From an uncultured Lachnospiraceae bacterium (GTDB lineage: Bacteria > Bacillota > Clostridia > Lachnospirales > Lachnospiraceae), in the NCBI GenBank assembly GCA_902790935.1, contig CADATP010000001.1, positions 1 through 64,000 on the forward strand: a stretch of DNA of 64,000 nucleotides, given 5' to 3'. Shown here piece by piece: positions 1-8,819 of this stretch (its first letter is position 1; each line of letters opens with the position of its first letter). The notes beneath the pieces were generated by a model. That model was not told the origin of the DNA and searched no databases. It saw only the letters and a list, made by a program, of their open reading frames with translations. A program made the translations under genes and the position numbers.

Positions 1-615
1 CCTCAGTTCGTAACCCTTCTTCTTATCAGTAAGATGTTCGGTAACTACGGAATCGTGAACGGAATCCTTACAAGAATGGGAGTGGTTCAAAAACTCCTTG
101 AGTGGGGCTGGATCAATACCAGTTATGTCCCTTTCATGACACAGAGTGGTCTTACACATGTAATGATCATCCTTATCAATATCTGGGTCGGTATTCCTTA
201 CCAGATGCTGATCGCAACCGGAATCCTTATGAACATTCCTTCAGACCAGCTGGAGAGTGCAAGGATCGACGGAGCTAATAAATTCCAGATCTTTTGGAAG
301 ATCACAATGCCTTACATGCTCTTTATTACAGGACCTTCACTGATAACAAGCTTTATCGGTAACATCAATAACTTCAACGTTATTTACCTTCTTACCGGCG
401 ACTACGTTACAACGGATGCTTCCCTTGCGGCGGCAAACGCAAAAGATGTCGACCTGCTTATTACATGGCTCTTTAAGATCACATCCGAGTCACAGCTTAA
501 GCAATACTACATGGCTTCGGTTATCGGTATAGTGGTATTTGTAATCTGCGCTACATTGACATTGGTTACATACTCTAGAATGATCAAAGGCGATAAAGAG
601 GAGGTGTTCCAGTAA
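1..615 (+). CDS. Sugar ABC transporter permease, MalF-like (5' truncated by window)
   Basis: Integral membrane permease of a carbohydrate ABC importer (binding-protein-dependent, MalF/UgpA class). The reading frame is open from base 1, so the N terminus lies outside the window. Several hydrophobic helices are visible, and the EAA-loop that contacts the ATPase reads ESARIDGANKFQIFWKITMP. Its stop overlaps the start of the MalG-like gene by one base (TAATG), so the two subunits are translationally coupled. The neighbouring amylase lipoprotein suggests maltodextrin or starch oligosaccharides as substrate; that part is inference. Confidence 0.92.
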   Translation, partial: PQFVTLLLISKMFGNYGIVNGILTRMGVVQKLLEWGWINTSYVPFMTQSGLTHVMIILINIWVGIPYQMLIATGILMNIPSDQLESARIDGANKFQIFWKITMPYMLFITGPSLITSFIGNINNFNVIYLLTGDYVTTDASLAAANAKDVDLLITWLFKITSESQLKQYYMASVIGIVVFVICATLTLVTYSRMIKGDKEEVFQ

Positions 616-1463
616 TGAAGGCAAAGAGAATTATATCAAGCATTTTCAGACACCTTTTTCTGGCAATAATGGCCGGCATTTGGCTTATTCCCATTGTTTG
701 GCTGTTTGTAACAAGCTTTTCAACAGACCCCGGTGTAAGAACAACACGTTTCTTCCCCGAGCACTGGACACTTGCCAACTATTCAAAGCTTTTATTCCAT
801 CCGGATACGGTTGCAAACTTCCCGGCCTGGTTTAAGAATTCAATGATAATCGGTATCTTCAGCTGTATCATATCAAGCGCATTTGTGCTTATGGTTTCAT
901 ATGCATTCAGCTGTATGAGATTCCCTTCAAGAAAGAGACTGATGAGCTTTTCCATTATCCTTGGAATGTTCCCCGGTGTTCTTTCAATGATTGCGATTTA
1001 TTTCATCCTTAAGATGTTTAATCTTACGGATTCACTCGCAGGACTTATCATTGTATACTCGGCAGGTTCGGGACTGGGATTCCTTATTTGTAAAGGATTC
1101 TTCGACACAATCCCCGCTTCCTTAAGAGAGTCCGCAAAGATCGAGGGTGCTTCGGAATTAACCGTATTTACAAGAATAGTAATTCCTCTTTCAAGACCCA
1201 TGATCGTTTACACCGTAATTAACTCCTTCCTTGCTCCCTGGATGGACTTCGTTATGGCAAAGCTCCTTATAAGATCAAAGGATCCTTCGGATTGGACCGT
1301 TGCTATCGGACTATACAACATCTTGCAGAAGTCCCTTATCGGTCAGTACTTCTCGGTATTCTGCGCCGGCGGTATTGTTGTAGCCGTTCCCATTTCAATT
1401 CTGTTCGTCATCATGCAGAAGTTCTATGTGGAAGGCATTACCGGAGGAGCTGTAAAGGGCTAG
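615..1463 (+). CDS. Sugar ABC transporter permease, MalG-like
   Basis: Second membrane subunit of the same importer, 282 aa, the usual MalG length. It begins with a short cytoplasmic tail and a TM helix, continues with further TM helices, and has the EAA loop ESAKIEGASELTVFTRIVIP near residue 175-195. The start ATG shares a base with the stop of the upstream permease. No ATPase gene lies beside it; in Bacillota such importers commonly share a MsmK/UgpC-type ATPase encoded elsewhere, which would fit here. Confidence 0.93.
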   Translation: MKAKRIISSIFRHLFLAIMAGIWLIPIVWLFVTSFSTDPGVRTTRFFPEHWTLANYSKLLFHPDTVANFPAWFKNSMIIGIFSCIISSAFVLMVSYAFSCMRFPSRKRLMSFSIILGMFPGVLSMIAIYFILKMFNLTDSLAGLIIVYSAGSGLGFLICKGFFDTIPASLRESAKIEGASELTVFTRIVIPLSRPMIVYTVINSFLAPWMDFVMAKLLIRSKDPSDWTVAIGLYNILQKSLIGQYFSVFCAGGIVVAVPISILFVIMQKFYVEGITGGAVKG

Positions 1464-1503
1464 GGCAGTTTAGAAACAAACTCAGTTATATTAGGTTAAA
1501 AAC

Positions 1504-3300
1504 ATGAAGAAAAAAATTCTTAAGAAGTTAACCGCATTAATGACCGTGACATCTGTCGCGGCCATTTTGCTTACGGGATGCGCAAGGACAAGCGACGTCT
1601 TGGAATCGGGCGATGATTCCAAAGAATCAACTACGGAGCAGAGTGCGGAAAATGCAAAAGAAGAACTAACCGCCGGTGATTATGTCGATCCGCTTTTATC
1701 AAGCGGTAAAAAGAAAGAAGATAAGCAAGAAGTAGAGATCCCCGCCGATTATGAATTTGCCCTGGATGATATGGGCTTTTTGGACATCGGGGAAATCTAT
1801 GAACCTGTAGATGATAATTACAGAAATTACTATGAAATCTTTGTGCTTTCTTTTTATGATTCTGACGGAGACGGAGCCGGGGACATAAACGGAGTAACGG
1901 AGAAACTTGATTATATAAAGGAGATGGGCTTTAACGGAATCTGGCTGATGCCGGTTATGAGCTCCCCTTCCTACCATAAATACGATACGACGGATTATTA
2001 CAGCATCGATCCTTTGTACGGAACGAATGAAGATTTTGAGAATCTTTTAAAAGAGGCGCATGCGCGGGGGATCAATGTTATCATCGATCTTGTCATCAAC
2101 CATTCATCCTCAGAGCATCCTTGGTTTAAGGAAGCCTGTGAGTATCTGAGAAACCTTCCGGAAGGGGCAGAGCCTTCGGAAAGTGAATGCCCTTACTACG
2201 GATATTACAATTTCTCTAAAGAGTGGAAGAGCGGATACTGCAAGGTAGATGAAACGGACGATTGGTACTATGAGGGAGTATTTAACTACACTCAGCCCGA
2301 CTTAAACTTTGATAATCCAGAGCTCGTAAAAGAAATTGACGAGGTGGCAAAGTTTTGGACCGAGATGGGTGTGGACGGATTCAGAGTGGATGCTGCGGCG
2401 CATTTTAAAGAAGGAAACAGAGAATTTAATGAAAGCGTTCTGTCCCATCTTTTTGAAACCTGTAAAGCTATAAATCCTGATTTCTATATGGTGTCAGAGG
2501 TCTGGCTTGATGAAGTTACGATAGCAAATTACTACGAGAGTATGACTCCGAGCTTTTTTAATTTTGATGCCGGAGATTCGACCGGAAGACTTATTAAGAC
2601 TGCGGGCGGCATGGGAAAGATGAGCGCCTATGTCAATGCTCTTGTCAGATATCAGGAAGAATTTGGCGGCAAAAATCCGGATTATATTGATGCTCCTTTT
2701 ATCACCAATCACGATCAGGGCAGAGTGGCAAATGCTCTTAAAAACGATGCTGATGATATGAAAAAGGCCTGCGGGCTTTTAATGAGTATGCAGGGTGCCC
2801 CCTTTGTATATTACGGTGAAGAGATCGGTATGAAGAGCGGCGGAAGCTCGGATGAGAACAAAAGAATAGCCTTTTACTGGTCGGATGAAGACCTTAAGGG
2901 GATGACTAAGGGACCTGAAGGGGCTGAAACCATAAAGTCCAATTTTGAAGCTCTTGATAAGCAGGCATCCGATCCCGACTCTCTGGTTAATTACTACAGA
3001 AGAGCTGTTAACTTTAGAAATAAGTATCCCGAGATCGCAAGGGGAGAAGTCTTTGCAGATGAATCAGACCTTACTGACGATACGGCGATCATTAAAAAGG
3101 AATACGCCGGAAGCTGCGTCTATATGGCCTTTAATTCATCGGATGAGGAAAGACAGATTGATCTTGAAAACGGCGCAAAGGTAGCGGAGGGCAACGCCTT
3201 GATCGTAGACGGCTATCTTACAATACATCCATGGGAGAGCGTAAAGACGGAAAACGGAATGCTAATCCTGCCTCCGGGTGCAATCGCTGTTTTAAGATAG
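1504..3300 (+). CDS. Alpha-amylase family (GH13) lipoprotein
   Basis: Surface-anchored glycoside hydrolase family 13 enzyme, 598 aa. The N terminus is a lipoprotein signal with lipobox LLTGC (Cys about residue 26) followed by a Ser/Glu-rich linker. The (beta/alpha)8 domain shows the GH13 signatures: DLVINH, the nucleophile motif GFRVDAAAH, the acid/base SEVW and the transition-state NHD. A C-terminal beta domain follows. It sits 40 bases behind malFG, consistent with cleaving alpha-glucans outside the cell and feeding oligosaccharides to the importer. Exact specificity (amylase versus neopullulanase or glucosidase) is not decided by sequence reading. Confidence 0.93.
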   Translation: MKKKILKKLTALMTVTSVAAILLTGCARTSDVLESGDDSKESTTEQSAENAKEELTAGDYVDPLLSSGKKKEDKQEVEIPADYEFALDDMGFLDIGEIYEPVDDNYRNYYEIFVLSFYDSDGDGAGDINGVTEKLDYIKEMGFNGIWLMPVMSSPSYHKYDTTDYYSIDPLYGTNEDFENLLKEAHARGINVIIDLVINHSSSEHPWFKEACEYLRNLPEGAEPSESECPYYGYYNFSKEWKSGYCKVDETDDWYYEGVFNYTQPDLNFDNPELVKEIDEVAKFWTEMGVDGFRVDAAAHFKEGNREFNESVLSHLFETCKAINPDFYMVSEVWLDEVTIANYYESMTPSFFNFDAGDSTGRLIKTAGGMGKMSAYVNALVRYQEEFGGKNPDYIDAPFITNHDQGRVANALKNDADDMKKACGLLMSMQGAPFVYYGEEIGMKSGGSSDENKRIAFYWSDEDLKGMTKGPEGAETIKSNFEALDKQASDPDSLVNYYRRAVNFRNKYPEIARGEVFADESDLTDDTAIIKKEYAGSCVYMAFNSSDEERQIDLENGAKVAEGNALIVDGYLTIHPWESVKTENGMLILPPGAIAVLR

Positions 3301-3344
3301 CAAACGTTTCGTGTTAGTATTAGTTATACATTAAATGAAGCAAC

Positions 3345-3380
3345 AAAAAAGCTGCCGTTAAAATGCGGCAGCTTTTGATT
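3345..3380. terminator. Bidirectional intrinsic terminator
   Basis: Perfect 11-bp stem AAAAGCTGCCG (3347-3357) / CGGCAGCTTTT (3366-3376), loop of 8. A-run on the left and T-run on the right let it serve both the rightward amylase operon and the leftward small gene at 3410-3703. Confidence 0.85.
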
Positions 3381-3409
3381 TACTATAATAAATAAACTGA
3401 GGATCAAAA

Positions 3410-3703
3410 TTAAAATAGATCGTCTCCGGCAGAGGAGTGCTTGATGAGAAAACGAACCTGAAATCCCAGTTCCTCGCAAAGCGCTGTGATTATGCCCTCG
3501 GCCTCCTCTATAACCGATTCATTAACGCATATAGTACACAGATTCTTTTTACGGGAGAAGAAAGATGATTTGGGCCACTTAATAAAGTAAGAGATGCGGT
3601 TTTCCAAAAGGGCTTTCTCTATTGCGGCTTTGGCTTCCTCGTCGGGAACCTCGCAAAGCTCATATTCATTATTGACTTTTAACTGAGTATATAGTGTCTG
3701 CAT
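3410..3703 (-). CDS. Small uncharacterised protein (97 aa)
   Basis: I do not recognise this family. From the ATG at 3703 it encodes a soluble 97-aa alpha/beta-looking protein with no signal peptide or TM helix; two Cys lie in LCTICV. The frame is open upstream to 3760, but I prefer 3703: the region before it holds TTGCAA-18 bp-TATAAT on the minus strand, and the upstream extension would overlap the promoter of the divergent PBP gene. The -10 lies so close to this ATG that the message may be nearly leaderless. It is followed by the shared terminator, which supports a real transcript. Confidence 0.6.
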   Translation of the reverse strand: MQTLYTQLKVNNEYELCEVPDEEAKAAIEKALLENRISYFIKWPKSSFFSRKKNLCTICVNESVIEEAEGIITALCEELGFQVRFLIKHSSAGDDLF

Positions 3704-3753
3704 GTGATAGATTATACAACTTTGAGGGCTAAGCTTGCAATAGGAAGTTTTGC

Positions 3754-3782
3754 TTTTCATTTGATTATTTTTTTGGTATAAT
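3754..3782 (+). promoter_or_regulatory. Predicted sigma-A promoter for the PBP gene
   Basis: Extended -10 TGGTATAAT (3774-3782) with a weak -35 TTTTCA at 3754-3759, spacing 17. It lies in the divergent interval, about 65 bases before the PBP start. Confidence 0.45.
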
Positions 3783-3849
3783 GCAACTATCTATGCGGAC
3801 ATATTTTTTTTGTCAAATATCTTGAGTTATTGCATAGCAGAGGCAGATT

Positions 3850-6555
3850 ATGAATTATGGTAAAAGAGGAATAAAAAGTATTAATAAGGACATTAATGCT
3901 TACGGCAGCAAGGTTAGCCGAAAGATAAGCCAGCTTATCCTCAAGCTTGTACTTGGAGCCATAGCATTTGTCATTGTTTGCGGCATCGCCGGAGGAATCG
4001 GATTATTTAAAAGTATAATCGCAAATACCCCTACGATACAGATCTCGAATATGATCGCTACCGGTCAGGCTTCGATCGTATATGACGCCGCAGGAAACGA
4101 GATTGATCAGTACGTCAGCATGAACTCAAACCGTATCGAGGTAGAGTGGGATGAGATCAGCGACGCGGCTAAGCTTGCTTTCGTCTGCGCCGAGGATGAG
4201 CGTTTTTACGAGCATAACGGAATCGACTTTAAGGGAATCCTGCGTGCGGGATATCAGTTCATCAAGAGCGGCGGAAAAGAGACTCAGGGTGCAAGTACTA
4301 TTACCCAGCAGCTCCTTAAAAACACCATCTTTACCGGATGGATGGATGAGGGAGACAATATGGTGCGCAAGATAAAGCGTAAGATCCAGGAACAGTACCT
4401 TGCCATCGAAGTAACCAAAAAGACCGAAAAGGATGATGTCCTTTTAAGATATATGAATGCGGTTAACTGCGGCCAGAACACTCTCGGTATCGAGTCCGCT
4501 TCCCAGAGATACTTCGGAAAATCCGCTATAGACCTTAATCTCTCGGAGGCAGTTGTTATCGCCTGCGTTACACAGAACCCTTCAAAGTATAATCCTATTT
4601 ATCATCCGGACAAGAATGCCGAGAGACGTGAAAGGGTTCTTAACAGAATGCTTGAGATCGAAAAGATCTCGAAGGAAGAGTATGACGAGGCTATGGCCGA
4701 TACCGAGGACGTATACAACAGGATCGGATTCCATAATACAGAGCTTTTAAAGACTGACAGCGGAATCTCTTCTTATTTCTCCGATGCGGTTTATGAAAAG
4801 GTTCGTGATGATCTCATCGCTATGGGTAACGAAAAGGCAGAGGCTGAGCGTATGCTTAACAGCGGTGGTCTCCGTATCTATACGACTATGGATCCCGAGA
4901 TCCAGAAGATCATGAACGAGGAGTTTGCTAATCCCGACAACTACTCCAGCGAAGTACACTGGTACCTTAACTATGCGCTTACTATTACCGATAAGGACGG
5001 TGAGCAGCATAACTACTCTAAGGAGATGATGACCAAGTGGTACAAGGAGGTTATGGGACAGTCGGGCTTTAACCTTATTTTTGCAGACCAGGATGCGGCT
5101 TACGAAGCAGCTTCCATATATAAGAATGCAAAGCTTGAGGAACTTGGGATTATCGAGACGGAGGATAACGTACTCGAGGCGATTTCTCTTACGGCACAGC
5201 CTCAGGTTGCTATGGTTATCGAGGATCCTCACACAGGATATGTTGTTGCTATGATGGGCGGCCGCGGAGCAAAGGAAGGACGCCGTACTCTTAACAGAGC
5301 TACAGGAGCACTCCGTTCCCCCGGATCTACATTCAAGGTACTTGGAAGCTTTGCACCTGCCATTGATGCCGGTCTTAAGACCCTGGCTACCACCTACAAT
5401 GACGCGCCCTTTAATTACACCGGCGGACGTGCGGTTAAAAACTGGTACTCCGGATACGGACAGTACGGAACGGAATGTTCTATAAGAACAGGTATCATAC
5501 AGTCGCTCAATATCATCGCAGTCAAGAACCTTACTGTTGTCGGACCTCAGCTTGGATATGATTACTGCTCACAGCTCGGATTTACATCAATAACCGATGG
5601 TGTTGTTATAAACGGACAGATATTCTCCGATGTAAACCAGACACTTGCCCTCGGAGGACTTACCTACGGTGTATCTCCTTATGAGCTTAATGCAGGATAC
5701 GCAGCGCTTGCCAACGGCGGTATATATTGCGAGCCCAAGCTTTATACAAAGGTTACCGATGCGGACGGAAACGTCATCATCGACAACGAGGCTCCAGTAG
5801 AAAAGAGAGTATTTAAAGAAACAACGGCTTATCTTATGACAGATGCCATGAGAGAAGTTATGACCAGAGGTACCGGTACAGCGGCGGCCTTCAGCGGAAT
5901 GACCCTTGCAGGTAAGACAGGTACATCCTCCAAGAATAAAGACTTTTGGTTTGTAGGATATTCACCTTACTATACTGCAGCTACATGGACCGGATATGAT
6001 AATGCCATCGAGATGAGTACCGCTTCCTCCAACAGAGAGCAGGATATCTCAAAGAAGATGTGGAAAGCCATTATGTCCAGGGTACATGCCGATCTTCCCA
6101 ATGCGGGATTTGAAAGACCCGAAGGAATTGTTGAAAGAGAAGTTTGTACCATATCCGGAAAGCTTGCAACAGATCTTTGCAGACAGTTTGGAACAACGAG
6201 GGTTGAACTTTTCTCGGAGGATAATGTTCCTACGGGAGAGAACCCCGAAGACTACTGTAATCTTCACTACTCCGGAACTGTTTGTGCATACTGCAACCGT
6301 ATTGCAACGCCCAATTGTCCTTTCCCCACGGAGAGAACTGTTCAGCTTCCTCTTCCCGAGGAGCCTGAGCTTATAGAAGGATCAACACAGATCATTCAGG
6401 ACGAAAACGGCAATGATGTTTATATCCAGCCTACTACCTCCGTATACTGCGTACATGACGATGCATTCTTTGCCGACCCGGACTATCAAAACAAGATCCA
6501 GAACCAGATCTGGGAGATGGAAGCTGCGGCAGCAGCGGCAAATCAGGGCCAGTAA
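3850..6555 (+). CDS. Class A penicillin-binding protein (PBP1A family)
   Basis: Bifunctional peptidoglycan synthase, 901 aa: polymerises lipid II and cross-links stem peptides at the outer face of the membrane. A cytoplasmic tail and one TM helix (about residues 33-55) precede the GT51 domain with EDERFYEHNGID and the ASTITQQLLKN motif. The transpeptidase domain has the SxxK motif in SPGSTFK, SxN as SLN, and KTGT in AGKTGTSSKN. The tail after the transpeptidase is Cys-containing and ends in Ala/Gln. Start chosen at ATG 3850 with AGAGG upstream. Housekeeping cell-wall gene; which paralogue it is (PBP1a versus PBP1b-like) is not resolved. Confidence 0.95.
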   Translation: MNYGKRGIKSINKDINAYGSKVSRKISQLILKLVLGAIAFVIVCGIAGGIGLFKSIIANTPTIQISNMIATGQASIVYDAAGNEIDQYVSMNSNRIEVEWDEISDAAKLAFVCAEDERFYEHNGIDFKGILRAGYQFIKSGGKETQGASTITQQLLKNTIFTGWMDEGDNMVRKIKRKIQEQYLAIEVTKKTEKDDVLLRYMNAVNCGQNTLGIESASQRYFGKSAIDLNLSEAVVIACVTQNPSKYNPIYHPDKNAERRERVLNRMLEIEKISKEEYDEAMADTEDVYNRIGFHNTELLKTDSGISSYFSDAVYEKVRDDLIAMGNEKAEAERMLNSGGLRIYTTMDPEIQKIMNEEFANPDNYSSEVHWYLNYALTITDKDGEQHNYSKEMMTKWYKEVMGQSGFNLIFADQDAAYEAASIYKNAKLEELGIIETEDNVLEAISLTAQPQVAMVIEDPHTGYVVAMMGGRGAKEGRRTLNRATGALRSPGSTFKVLGSFAPAIDAGLKTLATTYNDAPFNYTGGRAVKNWYSGYGQYGTECSIRTGIIQSLNIIAVKNLTVVGPQLGYDYCSQLGFTSITDGVVINGQIFSDVNQTLALGGLTYGVSPYELNAGYAALANGGIYCEPKLYTKVTDADGNVIIDNEAPVEKRVFKETTAYLMTDAMREVMTRGTGTAAAFSGMTLAGKTGTSSKNKDFWFVGYSPYYTAATWTGYDNAIEMSTASSNREQDISKKMWKAIMSRVHADLPNAGFERPEGIVEREVCTISGKLATDLCRQFGTTRVELFSEDNVPTGENPEDYCNLHYSGTVCAYCNRIATPNCPFPTERTVQLPLPEEPELIEGSTQIIQDENGNDVYIQPTTSVYCVHDDAFFADPDYQNKIQNQIWEMEAAAAAANQGQ

Positions 6556-6573
6556 ATAATTCGGAGAGCGCAG

Positions 6574-7215
6574 ATGGCGGAAGAGATAAAGGTGCTGCTT
6601 GAGGGCGCATCAGGGGAGTACGAAGAAAAAAAATCCAGATTTATTGCTACCCTAAAGGCTGTATCTTCGGAAGAAGAGGCTGCAGAGTTTATCGCTTCGG
6701 TAAAGAAAAAGTACTGGGATGCAAGACATAATTGCAGCGCTTATATAATCGGAAGCCGAGGGGAACTTACAAGATGCTCCGATGACGGAGAACCCTCCGG
6801 AACGGCGGGAAGGCCGATGCTTGAAGTACTTTCCGGAAAGGGAGTAACGGATATCTGCGCTGTAGTTACAAGGTATTTCGGCGGTACTCTTTTAGGGACC
6901 GGAGGTCTTGTCAGAGCCTATAGCGCGGCTGTTAAAGACGCCCTTGAAAAAAGCGAGCTTGGAATTGTCTCCGAGGGCTTATTACTTGAGGTGATACTGG
7001 ATTATAATGATGTAAGCAGCGTCAGATATCTGCTTGAAAAGAGAGGTATCGACCTTTCAGATGCGGATTATGCTGCGGACGTCACATTCAGATTAAGAGT
7101 TGTATCCGATATTTCAGATGTAATAGAAAAGGAGATTACGGAAGCCACAGCCGGAAGATGTCTTATCACAAGGCTTGGTGAATGTAAGATCGTAGAAAGA
7201 ATAAAACAGTTGTAA
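6574..7215 (+). CDS. YigZ / IMPACT family protein
   Basis: 213 aa, close to the full family length. The N-terminal UPF0029/IMPACT domain carries the typical DDGEPSGTAGRPML and VTRYFGGTLLGTGGLVRAY blocks (about residues 68-115); a smaller C-terminal domain with EF-G domain IV-like fold follows. The biochemical role of bacterial members is unsettled; the eukaryotic relative IMPACT acts on Gcn2 signalling. It follows the PBP gene after 18 bases with GGAG as SD, so the two are probably cotranscribed. Confidence 0.9.
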   Translation: MAEEIKVLLEGASGEYEEKKSRFIATLKAVSSEEEAAEFIASVKKKYWDARHNCSAYIIGSRGELTRCSDDGEPSGTAGRPMLEVLSGKGVTDICAVVTRYFGGTLLGTGGLVRAYSAAVKDALEKSELGIVSEGLLLEVILDYNDVSSVRYLLEKRGIDLSDADYAADVTFRLRVVSDISDVIEKEITEATAGRCLITRLGECKIVERIKQL

Positions 7216-7229
7216 CAGATTGATTATGG

Positions 7230-7399
7230 AATAGCGGCCGTAAGCGGCAGGTATTCTCCGAAAGGAGGTGGTTATATGATACGAACTGAAAACAGCGACT
7301 CGTCAGTCCCCCGAAGTACCAATCGAAATGTACTTCCCGGAGACCCGTATGTGCATTTCGATTCTGAACATGTAACCAACTTTATAGAGGAGAATTGCT
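7230..7399 (+). promoter_or_regulatory. Structured leader of mgtE (candidate cis-regulator)
   Basis: The 184-base gap before mgtE is rich in pairings. GCCG-TAAG-CGGC lies at 7237-7248 and CTCC-GAAA-GGAG, a GNRA-capped hairpin that hides an SD, at 7256-7267. ACTGA/TCAGT pairs at 7285-7289/7303-7307. A 13-bp helix joins 7321-7333 to 7351-7363 (one G-U). A competing 7-bp helix GAAGTAC (7313-7319)/GTACTTC (7330-7336) uses GTAC bases of the 13-bp helix, so both cannot form together. I do not see the conserved blocks of the Mg2+ M-box. A switch controlling mgtE is inference. Confidence 0.5.
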
Positions 7400-7425
7400 A
7401 TGGAAGAGTTAGAAAAGGCTCATGA
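7276..7425 (+). CDS. Possible 49-aa leader ORF overlapping mgtE start
   Basis: ATG at 7276 follows a near-perfect SD (AAAGGAGGTG, spacing about 6). The frame runs 49 codons and stops at TGA 7423-7425, 26 bases inside mgtE in another frame. The peptide starts MIRTENSDSSVPRSTNRN, then has PGDP; three Pro codons lie at positions 12, 21 and 24. It has no TM helix. Either it is a translated leader coupling to mgtE, as small Pro-containing leader peptides do for some Mg2+ transporters of enteric bacteria, or the SD-like sequence is only part of an RNA structure. I cannot decide between these. Confidence 0.35.
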   Translation: MIRTENSDSSVPRSTNRNVLPGDPYVHFDSEHVTNFIEENCYGRVRKGS

Positions 7426-8755
7426 AGTTCTTGAGCTTTTAAGTACCAAGCAGTATACTAAGCTCCGTCAGTTTCTTTCCGAGCTGAACGATGCTGATAT
7501 TGCTGCGATTTTGGAGGAATTGGACGAGAGAGATCTTCTTAAATGTTTCCGTATTCTTCCCAAGGATCTGGCCGCTGATGTATTTTCATATTTCGAAGTT
7601 GAAAACCAGCAGCTCATCATTACATCCCTTTCCGAAAAGGATGCCGCCGACATCATCGATAACCTGATGGCCGATGATGCCGCAGACCTTCTTGAGGAAA
7701 TGCCCGCGAATATTGTTAAGAAGCTTTTGGCTAACGCCAGCCCCGAGACAAGACGCGATATCAATCATCTGCTCAGATACCCCGAGGACTCCGCCGGTAG
7801 TATTATGACAGTGGAGTACGTTGACCTTAAGGAAAATCTTACGGTCAATGAGGCTATTGAGCGTATCAAAAAAGTCGGAATAGACTCCGAGACTATCAAC
7901 ATCTGCTATGTCCTTGATATGCAGAGAAAACTTATCGGTACGGTTGCTTTAAGATACCTTCTTTTGTCCGACGGTGATGATGTTATAGGCGATATAATGC
8001 ATGAAAACGTCATCTCCCTTACAACATTGATGGACCAGGAAGAGGTTGCGCGTCAGTTCCAGAAATACGACTTTACGGCCATGCCTGTAGTCGACAACGA
8101 GAACAGACTTGTTGGGATCATCACGGTCGACGACGTTGTGGATATCCTCCAGGAAGAGACCACAGAGGATATGGAAAAGATGGCAGCTATCGTGCCCACC
8201 GACAAGCCTTATATGAGGACGTCGGTTTTTGAGACATACAAAAAGCGTATTCCCTGGCTTCTTCTGTTAATGGTATCAGCTACCTTTACCGGAGCTATCA
8301 TCAGCTCCTTTGAGGAGGCGCTCAGCGTATATGCGGCTCTTATCGCATATATCCCGATGCTGATGGATACCGGCGGAAATGCCGGCGGACAGGCTTCTGT
8401 TACCATCATCCGTGGACTTTCCCTCGGAGAGATCGAGTACAGAGATATTCCCAGAGTAATCTGGAAGGAAGTAAGAGTAGCCGTATTTTGCGGACTCTCT
8501 CTGGCGGTTGCCAACTTTGCGAAGCTTATGCTCTTTGACAGAGTGGGGCTTTTAGTTGCGCTGACCGTATGTCTTACCCTTGTTTTTGCAGTGCTTGTTG
8601 CCATGCTGGTAGGATGTCTTTTGCCTATCGGTGCAAAGCGTATCGGCTTTGACCCTGCAGTTATGGCGAGCCCATTTATAACTACGATAGTAGATGCGCT
8701 TTCACTGCTTTTGTACTTCCGTATTGCCACGCTCGTTCTTGGCATCGGAGGATAG
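7400..8755 (+). CDS. mgtE: Magnesium transporter MgtE
   Basis: Mg2+-gated magnesium channel of the plasma membrane, 451 aa, full family length. The N-terminal superhelical MgtE_N domain (about 30-135) carries DDAADLLEEMP. It is followed by two CBS domains (about 137-255) that sense cytosolic Mg2+, and five C-terminal TM helices (from about 285) with the pore signature DTGGNAGGQAS. SD GAGGAGAA precedes ATG 7400. The structured leader just upstream suggests RNA-level control. Confidence 0.97.
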   Translation: MEELEKAHEVLELLSTKQYTKLRQFLSELNDADIAAILEELDERDLLKCFRILPKDLAADVFSYFEVENQQLIITSLSEKDAADIIDNLMADDAADLLEEMPANIVKKLLANASPETRRDINHLLRYPEDSAGSIMTVEYVDLKENLTVNEAIERIKKVGIDSETINICYVLDMQRKLIGTVALRYLLLSDGDDVIGDIMHENVISLTTLMDQEEVARQFQKYDFTAMPVVDNENRLVGIITVDDVVDILQEETTEDMEKMAAIVPTDKPYMRTSVFETYKKRIPWLLLLMVSATFTGAIISSFEEALSVYAALIAYIPMLMDTGGNAGGQASVTIIRGLSLGEIEYRDIPRVIWKEVRVAVFCGLSLAVANFAKLMLFDRVGLLVALTVCLTLVFAVLVAMLVGCLLPIGAKRIGFDPAVMASPFITTIVDALSLLLYFRIATLVLGIGG

Positions 8756-8757
8756 TT

Positions 8758-8786
8758 TTGTAATCATTTTTACACTATTTTATATA
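8758..8786 (+). promoter_or_regulatory. Predicted promoter for the C39-like gene
   Basis: TTGTAA (8758-8763), 17-bp spacer, TATATA (8781-8786), in the 64-base gap after mgtE and about 34 bases before the next start. Confidence 0.4.
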
Positions 8787-8819
8787 TAGATTTAGAACTG
8801 AATTTAGGAAGGAAAAAGT

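Noticed and set aside
7230..7399. M-box (Mg2+) riboswitch in front of mgtE
   Set aside because: I cannot find the conserved M-box sequence blocks, and the space is shorter than usual; kept as an unassigned leader instead.
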